This document shows, in pieces, positions 51,696 to 63,429 of a DNA stretch of 64,000 nt; the first letter of the stretch is position 1; the number at the start of each line of letters is the position of its first letter. A model generated the notes under the pieces. That model worked only from the letters and a program-made list of their open reading frames with translations, was not told the origin of the DNA and made no database searches. Source of the stretch: Pagrus major (lineage: Eukaryota > Chordata > Actinopteri > Spariformes > Sparidae); contig NC_133224.1 in NCBI RefSeq assembly GCF_040436345.1, forward strand, positions 15,902,144-15,966,143, in the 5' to 3' direction. Made by a program: the position numbers and the translations under genes.

Positions 51696-53479
51696 GCTGC
51701 TGTAAGGGAGGAAGGAAGGACACTGATTTTCACATTTTAGTTTTTTTCCATTATTTATTTTTGTATTTTTTTCAATGTTAAATGTTTCACTGTTCAATGT
51801 TCAATGTTAAAGTCTTTATCTTCAACAATAAATAGCCTAATAATAAACCAGTGTTTTATTGCTTTTTAGAATTGCAGCTGAATTGCATGTCTTCCAAACC
51901 TCTGTATTATGATAATGTGAATAAACTCATGTTGACAATAATTTGTTGACACAAAAGGAATGGCAATTGCATATCACTCACAGCTACACAGGATACACAG
52001 CTAAGTAGTTAGCTTTCTATAAGAACTTAGTTGATTAATTTTACATTAATCTACGTATTGTGTTATTAAGGCCTGAAAACAAATTTGGCGTGCGCTATGC
52101 ATGTGCACATACTGCCCTTTTCTGACTTTGAGCCCCTGCCCCTCTATAATCATGTGCACGTCCCTGCCACCAAGTGTTGTCATGATGGATTTTGGTCTAA
52201 AATTAATTAATTAATTAATGTCACATAGTTTTAGTGATCAAATGTAAGAATACAACGTACAATAACAATAAAATACAATAAAGATATATATTGTAAATAA
52301 TCATAAGTTGGGGCAAGTTGTGCACTGGCACAACTTAACCCAGGCCCTTTGGCACAAATCACCCCGAGCCCACCATTTTGAAAAAAATGCATCCCCCAGC
52401 TGTTTTGAGCTAGCATCATGTTAACTGTATAGACTCATGGTGTAGCTTACTAAAGCACCAAAACATGTATGAACTGTTTTCAAAGTTGTCTATAATTGTT
52501 CAAACACAGCAATCAAAAAACCTTGATCATAGAAATTTTACTTTGGAGGGCAAAAAATTGTAAAGGTAAATGTGCTTACCTCTCAAGCCACATGTCTCCC
52601 TTCTTTGCAGGATGAGTGAAATGGATGCCTCTTCAAAAATATGTGGTCACATGACCAACTTTTTCTATGGTTTTCTAGATAACTGGGGTGGCACTACTTG
52701 CCCCTTGGAACAAATTACCCCACTCTCCCCTACGCACATTCTCTTCCTCTGTGGATTTTTATACATTCGGAAATCTGCATGGAACGTGGTTGTGTAAAAG
52801 ATCCGTACCAATGCGCACTGTCTCACTGCCCGTGGATTTATATACATTTTATTTACCAATAGAAAGTACATTTTTCGTGTGTTCGCATGATTTAAACATT
52901 TGCCCCTGGTCACCCTACATCAAAGTCCATGATCCTGATTCAGTTTCAGGACTATTGGCCTAATGGTTTTCTGAGGAAAAAAATCCCACATTTGGACACT
53001 TTTGGAAACTGAATACCAGTGGAGAAAAGATGCAAATGAATTCAGAGATTAAAATGATAAATGACGAAAGCTTTTTGACTGGAGGCCAAGACATTTTTAA
53101 GATAATTGCAAAAAACGTAAACTTAAGTCTATTACAGCACCACCTTGGGGTGAATGTCAAGTTTTGGTCTTATGGTTTCTGCTACACAAACACGTTCAGT
53201 GGAAAAAATAAGAAATAATAGTGTTGAAAAATAAGAAAGAAGATAATGATGAGAACAAAAACTATACTCAGTTCTGCATGTTTATTTTTTTTTGGTTAGG
53301 TTTTTGGTGTGTTTCTGTATTTGTGTTTTGTCTTTCGTTGTTTCGTTGCACTACATTTATACTAAACATACTTATTCTCATAAATAAATTCATAAATCAG
53401 TCCCATTCTCTGTGTCCACTGTCATATCAGATGCTAACTGTTGTTTCATTATCATCATGGAACAAGACCCACAATTAGA

Positions 53480-54560
53480 GAAAGCATTTTACAAAAAACC
53501 AAGGTAATGGACGGTTTAGCATTACCAAATGTTTTATTTGAATACTAGGCTGCAATGACAGCTGCTTACCAATAGGACCGTTGCAATCTGGGAGGATCAC
53601 GGCATTGTCTCTGTAAAGCACCTTTACATCAATGGAATATTTGCTTCATTTGATCAGTTAACTTGTGTATATAACCTGCTGAGGACTCACTTCTTCAGAT
53701 ACCTGCAAGTCAGAGACTTCATTCGCAAACAATTGCCTTGTTTCTGTGCTGTCACCTTAAAGGTACAATTTCAAAGTTGTACGACACTTTCTTTGCACGC
53801 CAAACTTCAGCCTTTGACAGACTCCATATCACTTGGTCTGAGGATCTCAACATAGAGATAGAGACTGGAGTTTGGAAACGTGTCCACACATCATCTATTC
53901 GTGCCCGTCATTGAGTCATACACTGTAAAATAGTCCATAGAGCTTACAGTTGTAAAAGCAAACTAGCTTGTATCTACCCTGAAATCAACCGAAAGTATGA
54001 TAAATGTCACCTCGGACCAGCCGATCTCATCCACGTTTTGGACTTGTCCTTCTTTGTGTGTTCTGGAAATCAGTCTTTTAATTCACTCTCAGCCATCACA
54101 TCTGCTGACATCAACCCGTCACCCCTGGTTGGCCTCTTTGGTGTCCTGCCTACTGACCACTCATTGCCATCCTACTTTGCTGAACTTGTTGCTTTTCTCA
54201 CACTATTAGCAGGGCTTGTAATTCTGATGCAGTGGAAAAGTCCCAATCTCCCCTCTCATACTCATTGGATAAAGACATTAAATGAAATTGGAGAAAATAA
54301 AAAAATTCTTTGTGGCTCCAACATTAAATTTTCTCAAATTTGGCTACTCTTTGTAGAGCACTTCAGTTCCCTTCAGGGGTTCTTGATGGTAGTTAGTCCC
54401 CTAACACTGCACCATTATCCTAAACCCCCTGGCCTAAACCTGCGGTCCCTGTTCTAGTAGCACACAAAATGTTTTGCGCATGATTTTCTGATTGTGTATA
54501 TTCTTTTTGGTTTGTTTGTTTATTTGTTTTGTCCTGCCGCTGTTGTTGTCTTAGTTATTA
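53480..54560 (+). mobile_element. L1-like LINE, degraded 3' part of ORF2
   Basis: Broken frames give GIVSVKHLYINGIFASFDQL, YLQVRDFIRKQLPCF, SLSLRISTYR-type segments and finally HPRFGLVLLCVF-like sequence at about 54010-54070. In the frame of 54038-54457 it reads NSLSAITSADINPSPLVGLF with LPSYFAELVAFLTLLAGLVI and QWKSPNLPSHTHWIKTLNE. The ordering and the W-K-SP-x-PSH-x-HWI motif are L1 C-terminal signatures. Several stops and shifts. The 3' UTR fades by about 54560. Confidence 0.75.
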
Positions 54561-55084
54561 CTTATCTCTAACTTCAAGGCTTATACTGTTGTTTTTGCCC
54601 TTTTGAGTTTGATAAGTGAGTTTGGGCATCTGCATTTGTTGCTGTCACCTTTCTGTTTATATACTGCTGAACTTAAGAGTCCGTTACTTATACCAAAAGG
54701 CAGACGACAGTAATTTAGTATGAATAGGCTATGATAGCATTTTTTCCAAATCATCAAGCCCTGCGAATGCTGAATAGATATATTCAAGATTTATTTTAAG
54801 TTAATTGGTGTCGACATTGCAGTTATGTGGCATTCACCTTGACAGCCTACTTTAGCTCCAGAGCTAATTTGTACTTTCTAATAGAAAACTGTTGGGTACT
54901 AGGTGGGTACCAATGCAGTATATTTCAGAAGTCCATCATGCATTTATGTTAAAATCTTAATTTGAAAAAGTCACTTGTAACTATAGCTGTCAGATAAATT
55001 GATGAGTAAAAAGTATGTTTCCGTCTGAATGCAGTGGAGTGGAGGTATTAGGTGGCACGAAATGGAAATCCTCAAGTCCTCTAT

Positions 55085-55290
55085 TCGTGTACTTGAAGCA
55101 ACAAAGTACAAGTCTCTGGCAAAAGATAGTTGATTTTTAAGTCTCATCCTCAGGTCATTCAATACTGACACTTTGTGTTGGTGGCTCGGATTCATCGCCA
55201 ACCCAAAGCGTCCGTATTTGACAACCTGAGGATAAGACTCAACAATCAACTATCCTTCTCCAGAAAGTTACATTTTGTTGCTTTAAGTAA
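55085..55290. mobile_element. Foldback MITE-like hairpin
   Basis: Imperfect inverted repeats: 55105-55160 (GCAACAAAGTACAAGTCTCT, ATAGTTGATTTTTAAGTC, TCATCCTCAGG) against 55221-55283 (ACCTGAGGATAAGACTCAAC, ATCAACTATCCTTCTCCAG, TTTTGTTGC). They enclose about 60 bp. No coding capacity. Confidence 0.75.
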
Positions 55291-56850
55291 TTTACTACTT
55301 TTCATTCCACCATTGGAGTCAGGATAACATGTAGATCATATCAGTGTAACCAATGCAGTATCATTGATAAAATGCACAATCCCTTGTTTGCTGTGTATTT
55401 TTATTTTTAGCAACCATGATGCATTGTAGAAGATATATAAAACTGTCAACTCTGTTGCATCAACTCCTGTTTTAAAAAAAAAAGAGGAAAAAGAATCAAA
55501 AACACACAGCTATCAACAAATTAGTCTTTCGTTATAAAAAGAAGAGGAGGGTACTGTAACTCTATTGTGGACATACTGGATCCATTGTAGCAATTGTGGT
55601 CCTCACCAAAATGCCTCTCAAACTTTCAAAGAAATACTAACCAGAGGCTCTTGTTGGTACTTAGTCCAAAATAACACAAATTATTAGTCCTCCTTTTAAC
55701 ACAATTTGTTTAAAGCAATAAGCATATCAACACATTTACTGACAGAGAGAAAACACTGAAAAAGATAAATGTAATGTAAGAGATACCCCTTCTTTGGGCC
55801 AATATGTCATTCTGGCTTGTTTGATCATTAATCCAAGTATGTAGATTCACACATGTTCTATCTGTATGACTGGGAAAAGTGATGGGAGTAGAGGACATTT
55901 CTGGCACATGGGTCAATTAGTGCTGTGTTCCAAAGATGTTGTGTCAATTCTGAAATGCAATAGAATGGCTCTTCACACACTGGAGCTGTAACTGACGTCA
56001 ACATGGCAGCCTTAACTAATCATTCTCAGTTCCATTTTAAATTCATATAAACATCATGTAGGGAAATTGTTAAACAAATATTATACATCGGGAATGTCAT
56101 GTCTTACAGCAGTGAGAAACATTATGTGCTGACTAGATAGATAGCATCGTGAACACAACATTGGCTGTAGCCTGGCGGAGTATATTTTATGTTGGGTGTT
56201 TCTTCTTGTTTTTCCAAGACATTGCCTGATCACACATTTGACATTTGGAATGGAACACAATATAACATATGGACTGGTTGGATAGAAGGCATGAAAATCC
56301 ACTGGTACTATTTAACAAACAAGCTTAAACAGACTGGTTCAAATCATTTTTCGGTACACCCACGCTACCACTGGACAGGCATCTTACATGAAAGTAGTAG
56401 TCAGGTTTGAATAACTGTGGCCCAAACCTTCATCTGGACTCGATTCTTTAGACATTTTCTTGATCTTCATCATGCTCCCATTTAGACAGAAAAATACAAG
56501 TTGACTGCAATAGGATGGTAGATTAGCACATTTCCAAAACGGAAGCTAGTCTTGGCCTCTGTCAACCACAAGGGAATAATTATAACATGGAAATTAAATC
56601 TGATTTTTCAAAGGGTGGAGAGGGGGAAGCAAAGAGAGACAAAACAAAGTGAAACAATTACATCACCTACAATAGAAGAACACATTTCTCTGAATGTTGG
56701 CAGAGAAAGACTAAGTTTTTTGGAAAGTTTCTCTTGTCAGTCAATCATTTGCTCCCCTTGTCCTCTTCTTGTTATATCATTATCCCTCCATCTTGCTCGA
56801 GTCAGGGGTGGGAGCAGGTGTAGATGGTGGGGCTGGGTTATATGTGTGGG
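55291..56850. other. Stretch without a recognised feature
   Basis: AT-rich sequence; short frames at 55710-55916, 56081-56410 and 56552-56872 show no family signature. The part next to 56850 is probably the 3' UTR of the Ulp1-like gene on the minus strand. Confidence 0.4.
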
Positions 56851-57788
56851 TCACAGGGTGAGCTTGCAGTGACACAGTTCTTTGTACATTTGCCTCCTCA
56901 GCCGGGGCATATCCTGCTGGCCAAAGCTGAATGGCTGCCCTAGTGCCAGACACTTGCAGTACTGAAAAATGGGGAGGGGGAAATGAGAGAAAAAAGTAGT
57001 TGGTCCTTAAGGACAGCAGATTAACTAAAACACATTTGTAATAGTGCAACATGCAAGTCAGTAGATATGCATTCCTACGATGGTAAGCAACCAGCTTCAA
57101 CGGCCCTGTTCGGACCTGTTATTTAACATCCCTCCTTAATGATTCAATGACAAGTGGACAGCTTTAAGTACAGGTATGAATGCCCTCAAGACGCATTGAG
57201 GACACTTTTGAGACACAAACATGCAGACCACATTCAGAGGTGGTCTAGGCTGCATATGACCACATTCTTTTAGCAGTGTACACAAATGTGTCCTGGGTAA
57301 CAGTCAAGGACCACCTACTTAACTCAAGTAAGTCACACAGATGGATGTTATGCAAATTACGTGTTTGGGCTATCTGTCTGTTTCCAAAAAAAAAATTTCA
57401 AGTTTATCTTCACATGGAAGATGGGCGTTAGAAACTCACCTGTAGCACGAAAGCCCCACAGTCACTGTCATTGTTTTGACGACCCACATTCTGCAAAATT
57501 CAATGCAAAATACATTAGTAATGCGCAGTATCATTGTTCGAATGCAAAACATAATAGTAATAATGTATATATGTAGTAATTTAAAATGCAGCAGAAACAA
57601 CCCACTTTTCTAAACAGGGATAATGAATTTTAATCTTAAGAGGGCTTTGTGAATTAAGTAACCTGAATCTGTTTGAAACTCAAAAAATAAACAAAGCATC
57701 TTACCATTTTGAAAAAGCCTTTCCATCCTGTCAAAAAGTCTTGTTGGTCTTTTTTGATGGCCTCCGCTTGCAGATACTTAAAAATGTG
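56851..57788 (-). CDS. Last three exons of a second Ulp1/SENP-like cysteine protease gene
   Basis: Exons 57705-57788 (84 nt), 57440-57490 (51 nt) and 56851-56961 (111 nt with TGA) join in phase 0 with consensus ACAG/GCAG/TCAG acceptors and GTAAG/GTGAG donors. They encode [27 protein letters not shown], then [17 protein letters not shown] and [20 protein letters not shown], ending [11 protein letters not shown]-x(1-4)[11 protein letters not shown] is the oxyanion Gln and catalytic Cys block of C48 peptidases (deSUMOylase-like). The His and Asp exons should lie upstream, but none is recognisable to 58990. It differs from the Ulp1 domain of the KDZ-like gene. Intact here; it could be a host gene end or a captured transposon gene. 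Confidence 0.7.
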
Positions 57789-58990
57789 CTGTAAAAGCAA
57801 ACAACAAAGGATTCAATGAAATGACTACACAGATAAATCAATGCATTACAGCGTTGTCATGTGTTTTATTTGATCACCTACATGAGAAAAAAAACAAAGA
57901 TGAACTGGAGAACATGCTGAGATGCTATCACACCAGCCGTGAAGCCCGCCAACATGTTGACATTCCGTGTGCATATGTACTCCCTACTCTTCCAACTTGG
58001 CCTTTATTTTGATCTCTACAGACCTTTTTAGTTTCATGACAAAAATCTGTCCACACACAAACGGACATATCAACACCTGGCAAAGACTCAAACTGCTTCT
58101 GTGTAAATTGACACTACAAAAGGTGTCTTCTGGACCACATTATGCCATTTTACACACGAACACATCCGACATGGTTGTGGCTGGTAAATATAGCCGCAAA
58201 CAGTGATTCGCAAGTTTTTGCACTCAGCAGAAGGAAGAAGCTGAATCGCCTAAAATATATAATATGATAATGCTGCCGGTTTGGTGAGAGGCCTGATAAT
58301 GACTAAAGCCTGAAAAAAACAGAGGGTTTATTAGTTTAACTTTAGAAAATAGCTGATTAACATAAAAAATAAATTGCCATAATATAAACATTTAACTGTG
58401 TGTGAGATAAAAGAACATATTTAATGACCTCTAAAATGTAAACATTGAATCTTCCTAAAAACAATATAGACGTGGAATATTTTTTTGCACTACGGCGCTC
58501 CATTCTGCAACGACAGCAACTCGGACTTCCTGGAAGTCACGTGTGGTGGGAATAGCCTCTATCTCCCTGTCTGTTTTATTTACCAGCCACTTCCAGCGCT
58601 GTTCTGTGACACTGTGCCTGAAAAACGTGAGAATTAAATACAACTCAAGTTATTTATTACGTTTGATAAATGATTAATGAACCGCAGCTTGGAAAAATAA
58701 CACACACGTTCACATGCGCGCGCACGAAATGACCGTCGCGTTTTACAGCAGCAACCTCAACCACACAGACCAGACAATATATAATTAAAATTATGAGTGC
58801 CCGTGAGTGCCATCTTAAAACAAGACAATGATTATCTGGTCTCTCAGTCAACATTTAGTTACAGGTCAGGACTAATAAGATACAAGATTAAAATCAATAG
58901 ATTGATATTGACTACTGACTATAGCTCATAGTCTTGTGCTAACATTATATAGCCAGAGCTGTGTAGTAGAGTAAATTGTGAGGACTGTCC
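57789..58990. other. Flank of the Ulp1-like exons, no clear exon
   Basis: The minus frame 58455-58643 (after a CAG acceptor near 58620) reads EQRWKWLVNKTDREIEAIPT, RDFQEVRVAVVAEWSAVVQK and NIPRLYCF, faintly like the last helices of a Tc1/mariner transposase (P-x-x-L-...-EW...IP). It could equally be an exon of the Ulp1-like gene; support is too weak to call. The remainder shows nothing. Confidence 0.3.
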
Positions 58991-60621
58991 TAATCACCAG
59001 GCAGCAGAGCCTAAGCTTAATCTTATATTTGATTATTTTCTACATTTTGTATTTTCCACAATTTCTCATTCATGGTCATGTTATTTATGAGACTAATTTG
59101 TCTCTCCAAGTGCACCAGATTGCCTTTCACTTTAAAATGTGTAATATTTTCTTCAGAGTGAGCATGCCCCCGGACCTCCCTGAGGGTCCGCGGCCCACCT
59201 CCATAGTCTCACAAAATACTGTGGAAAACACTGATGTATATGTTTATATACCGCTCTGGAAAAATCTGCAAAATTATCAGTTTCTCTGATGTTACTATTT
59301 ATGTGTTTGAGTAAATGAACAGTTTTGTTTTATTCTATCAACTACTGACAACATTTCTCCCAAATTCCAAATAAAAATATTGTCATTTAGAGCATTTATT
59401 TGCAGAAAATGACAAATGGTCAAAATAACAAAAAAGATTCAGTGTTTTCAGACCTCATATGAAAGAAAGAAAACAAGTTCATAATTATTTATAAACAACA
59501 CAATACTAATGTTTTAACTTGGGAAGAGTTCAGAAATCAATATTTGGTGGAATAACCCTGATTGTCAATCACAGCTTTCATGCATATTGGCATGCTCTCC
59601 ACCAGTCTTTCACATTGTTATCGGGCAACTTTATGCCACTCCTCATGCAAAAATTCAAGCAGCTCAGCTTTGTTTGATGGCTTGTGACCATCCATCTTCC
59701 TCTTGATCACATTCCAGAGGTTTTCAATGGGGTTCAGGTCTGGAGATTGATCATTGTCAGAGCAGAAGGAAGCAAGTTTTCTTCCAGGATAACCTTGTAC
59801 GTGGCTTGATTCATGCGTCCTTCACAAACACGAATCTGCCCGATTCCAGCCTTGCTGAGGCTGAAGCACCCCAGATCATCACCGATCCTCAACCAAATTT
59901 CACAGTGGGTGCGGGACACTGTGGCTTGTAGGCCTCTCCAGGTCTCCTTCTAACCATTTGACGACCAGGTGTTGGGCAAAGCTGAAAATTGGACTAATCA
60001 GAGAAGATGACCTTACTCCAGTCCTCTATGGTCCAATCCTTATGGTCTTCTGCAAACCTCAGCCTGGCTCTTCTTGCTTCTCATTGATGAAGGGCTTATT
60101 TCTAGCTTTACACGACTTGAGCCCTGCCCCTAAAAACCTGTTTCGAACCGTTCTCACTGTGCACTTCACCCCAGCTGCCATTTGCCATTCTTCTTTGTAG
60201 GTCACTACACTTGATGTCATCCTACAGTTGCTGAGTGACATTTGAATGAGTTGACCGTCATCCCAGTCAGTGAAGAGTCGTTTTCGCCCTCTGCCGGTCT
60301 GTAGCTTTGTTGTCCCCAATGTCTGCTGCTTGACCTTGATCTTATGAACCGCCATCTTAGAAACTTTAAGGTTGGAAGCAACCTGAGGCTCACTGTATCC
60401 CTCTGCCAGTCAAGCCAGAATGAACCCTTCTTTTCCTCACTCAAAACTTTTCTTTTCAACTCATTTGGCATGGTCAAGAGTTATTTTTTTAATTCCAATT
60501 ACTTTTGAGGTACTACTAGCACTGTTTTGCCATCCAGCTGGTCCTATTGCAAGAGGATAAAAAAAAATGCAGATAATTATCAAATATAAGATTAAGCTTA
60601 GGCTCTGCTGCCTGGTGATTA
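58991..60621 (-). mobile_element. Tc1-like transposon, disrupted, of the widespread teleost/lamprey type
   Basis: The outer inverted repeats (about 46 bp, TAATCACCAGGCAGCAGAGC...) are at 58991-59036 and 60576-60621. Inside, from 59250, is a second terminus-like sequence, TACCGCTCTGGAAAAA and AAATTATCAGTTTCTCTGATG, of a very common fish Tc1 family, without a partner on the other side. Minus-strand transposase pieces: MPNELKRKVLSEEKKGSFWL (start at about 60469), a frameshift near 60400, then VSKMAVHKIKVKQ-type helix-turn-helix and GRGRKRLFTDWDDGQLIQMS, RTVRNRFLGAGLKSCKARNK. Near 59700 comes DLNPIENLWNVIKR with HKPSNKAELLEF. Multiple shifts make it inactive. Related elements are reported to have crossed between teleosts and lampreys. 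Confidence 0.85.
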
Positions 60622-61187
60622 ACGCCTTGAGAATTGGAAGAAGAGAGAGACAACTCTGCTGACTGTGTCTTAGGCTCTGGGCGACACTGCGTGCAGCAGC
60701 ATCACAAAAGTAAGATATCTAATCAGATCATCCTTGAGTCAGAATAGACATTTGTGCAAAGTTAGAAGAAAACCCCTCAAAGCGTTCTTGAGATATCGCG
60801 TTCACATGCAAGGATGATATTCTAATAATGTGAGATACTGGATTTTGGATTTTCATGAGCAGTAAGCCACAATCAAATATTTCACTTTATGTGTAATTGA
60901 TCTAAAATATATGAAAGTTTCACTTTCTGAATTAATTTACAGAAAACAATTCACTTCTCCATGATATTGACATGTTTTTAAATGCACCTGCATATCATGG
61001 CAGTCTTGAGTTCCAATGATTTGGACAACTCATTTTTCTGTGATGGAATGAGTGAAACACTTACTACTTTAGCACAAAAAACATTCATGAAGTTTGGTTC
61101 AATAATGAATTTATTATGGGTCTCTTCTGAAAATGTGACCAAATGTTTTGGGTCAAAAATATACATGCAGTAATTCTAATATTTGGT

Positions 61188-62060
61188 TTAATGTCTCTTG
61201 GCCATTTTTACCTCAATTAGGTGCTTTTGATAGCCATCCACAAGCTTCGAGTGGGCCTCTGGCTGAATTTTTAACCACTGCTCTTGATAGAAATGGTGAA
61301 GTTCAACTAAATTTGTTAGCTCCCTGGCACAGTCTTGTTTCTTCAGCACAGTGAAGTTCTCGTTGGGGTTCAAGTCAGGACTTTGGGAAGACTGATTTAG
61401 CCCTTCCTTCACCACTTTTGATGTGTGTTGGGGATCATTGTCCTGTTGGAACACCCAACTGCTTTAAAGACCCAACTGTATGGCTGATGATTTGAGGTTT
61501 TCCTGAAGAATTTGGAGATAATTCTCCTTCATTTTTCCATTCACTTTCTTTAGAGCAGCAGATCCACTGGCAGCAAAACAGCCCCACAGCATAATATTAC
61601 CACCACCGTGCTTAACAGTAGGTATGATGATCTTTGGATTAAAGGCCTCACCTTGTTTCCTCCAAACATATTGCTGGTCATTGTGGCCAAGCAACTCAAT
61701 TTTTGTTTCATTTGACCACAGAGGTTTCTTCCAGAAGGTCTTTTCTGTGTCCATGTGGTTAGCAGAACATCCTTTGAGCTTTAAGGTGCCCTTCTGGAGG
61801 AAGGGCTTCTTTCTTGCACGGCAGCGTCTCTCTAATACAAAACACATTTGACTGTGGACACTGACACCTTTCTTCCAGCAGCTTGTAATTCATTGCAGAC
61901 TTGCCTTTCTGTGGTATTTGGTTGAGTCTTGACCATCCTGACCAATTTTCTCTGAGCAGAAAGTGTTAGATTTGCGTTTCTTCCTGATCGTGGCAATGAC
62001 ACAACTGTGCCATGCACTTTATACTTACAAACAACTGTTTGCACAGTTGATTTTCGGACC
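61188..62060 (-). mobile_element. Second Tc1-like transposase, inactivated
   Basis: Order on the minus strand: KYKVHGTVVSLPRSGRNANL with RMVKTQPNTTERQVCNEL (62040-61880), KPFLQKGTLKLKGCSANHMD, LWSNETKIELLGHNDQQYVW, RKQGEAFNPKIIIPTVKHGG, GNIMLWGCFAASGSAALKKV, then VFQQDNDPQHTSKVVKEGLN, QSSQSPDLNPNENFTVLKKQ. It needs frame changes at about 61845 and 61450. The first catalytic Asp of the usual WSDETKIELFG box is Asn here (WSNETK), and the last catalytic block reads NPNENF instead of NPIENL. No terminal repeat is certain on the left. Confidence 0.88.
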
Positions 62061-62061
62061 T

Positions 62062-62240
62062 ACAGTTATGCTCAGTTAGTTTACATACCCTGGCAGAATT
62101 TGTGATTTTTTTGGGGAATATGAATAATACAAAAACTTTTCTTTCACTCATGGTTAGTGGTTGGGTGAAGCAATGTATTATCAAACAATTGTGTTTGCTC
62201 TTTTTTAATCATAATGACAACAGAAACTACCCAAATGACC
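62062..62240 (-). mobile_element. Tc1-type terminal inverted repeat fragment
   Basis: TACAGTTATGCTCAGTTAGT, TTACATACCCTGGCAGAATT, then TTCTTTCACTCATGGTTAGT and AAACTACCCAAATGACCCTG. This is the long IR/DR-type terminus of a common fish Tc1 family (note TTTACATACCC), probably the outer end of the transposase at 61188-62060. Confidence 0.7.
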
Positions 62241-62970
62241 CTGACCCTGCCTGGGGAATGAAGCTATGAACATAGTCTGGTGGTATGGCAGCAGATCCTT
62301 CTGTTTCTTTTTCCAGCTAGCAGCGTAAACAGACTGTGGCTGGGTTGGATGTTGTCTTTTAGTATTCTTTGGACTGATGCTCTGTAGATGGGTACCAGTG
62401 ATGCTTTGGGCAGCTTTAATCACCCACTGTAGAGTTTTCCTGTCCTGGGCTGTGCACAAACTATGCCAGTTTGTGATGTTTCCAGTCAAGATACTTTCTA
62501 TTGCTCATCTGTAAAAGTTGGTTTTGCTGATTTTGAGCAGTAGATTGTTCTCTGTGCACCACTCTCTAAGATTGTTGACTTCCTCCCGATATAAACTCTC
62601 ATCGATGTTTATAATGCAGCCGATTATGGTGGTTTTGTTTGCATACTTCACCATAAAGTTCTCTTGATGTCTGGGAGTGCAGTCATGGGTGTACAGTGTG
62701 AGCTGGAGGGGGCTGAGCACAGATCCGTTGTTAAGCACTAATATAGAGGAGGTGTGACTGCCAATCTGTACTCTCTGGGATCTGCTTGTGAGAAAGTCCA
62801 ATATCCGGTTGCAGAATGTTTCTAGTCAAGCCCATAGGGTTAAGTTTTCCAATCAGTTTCATGGGTGAGATCGTATTGAATGTTGAGCTGAAGGCAACAA
62901 ACAGCATTTTGATGTTGCACTTCTTATTCTCCAGGTGCATGAAGACTGAGTGAAGGGCAGTCAGGGGCAA
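62205..62970 (-). mobile_element. L2/Rex-like LINE reverse transcriptase fragment, dead
   Basis: Minus-strand pieces in order: LTALHSVFMHLENKKCNIKM, LFVAFSSTFNTISPMKLIGK, DFLTSRSQRVQIGSHTSSIL, VLSPLQLTLYTHDC, KYANKTTIIGCIINIDESLY, REEVNNLREWCTENNLLLKI and finally TAQDRKTLQWVIKAAQSITG. These are RT motifs A to E of the L2/CR1/Rex group. Motif A has FVAFSSTF where F-D-x-S-x-AF is usual, and the catalytic YADD is YANK. The 3' end abuts the Tc1 terminus at about 62205. Confidence 0.82.
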
Positions 62971-63429
62971 TGTTAGGTTCTCCAGTTGTTTCTGAGGCAG
63001 AGGCTATGTCTGAGCCTCTCCCTCAATAAGTTACAAAACAATCCATTGTCACTAACAGGAAGGTCCATGCACTTGCAAATGTGTACTTGCAATAGTACAG
63101 CTAGATGGCCAATATTTTTCACTAATATGTAGTTAGCTTCAGTTAGCTGAAGGTAATGGATAGAACCCCTTAGTGATTTTGTGTAACATTAGTTAGTAAC
63201 CTAACTTCCAAAATATTATCAAACAATAAACTGACGAACTCCCTGCAGAAACTCTGGACCCCTAGGGATCACAGACCCCCTGTTGAAAACCCACTAGAAC
63301 TAGAAATAGAACAATTGAAAATTACAGTTACTGAAGTTAGAGTTACAGGGCTGTACACTGCCTCGATAGAGGGCTTACCTTTAGTTCACATTACTACAGC
63401 CCGCCCAGTGAGGGACTTCAATGGCTTTT

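Larger units (their letters stand above)
50157..52166. mobile_element. Non-autonomous hAT element with 8-bp target duplication
   Basis: CCACCAAG lies directly on both sides (50149-50156 and 52167-52174), an exact 8-bp duplication as made by hAT transposases. The left end is CAGGCACGTCTACACATAGG; the right end, complemented, starts CAGGGACGTGCACATGATTA, giving imperfect short inverted repeats. Both inner flanks carry AGGGGTGCTTGAGCCCCTGACC-like and GGGGCAGGGGCTCAAAG-like sequence. No hAT transposase; the interior holds a LINE fragment and GA/TG arrays. Confidence 0.9.
49410..52732. mobile_element. Inverted-repeat DNA transposon (TAGGGGAGAGTGGGG type), host of a nested hAT
   Basis: The left end TAGGGGAGAGTGGGGGAAGT (49410) is mirrored by the right end, whose complement reads TAGGGGAGAGTGGGGTAATT from 52732 inward. 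The subterminal DNA on both sides is full of GGGGCAAGTTGTGCC-like units in both orientations (for example 49598-49640 and 52310-52345). The target duplication is not clear. No transposase is seen, so it is non-autonomous; the superfamily is unresolved. After removing the nested hAT the element would be about 1.3 kb. Confidence 0.75.
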
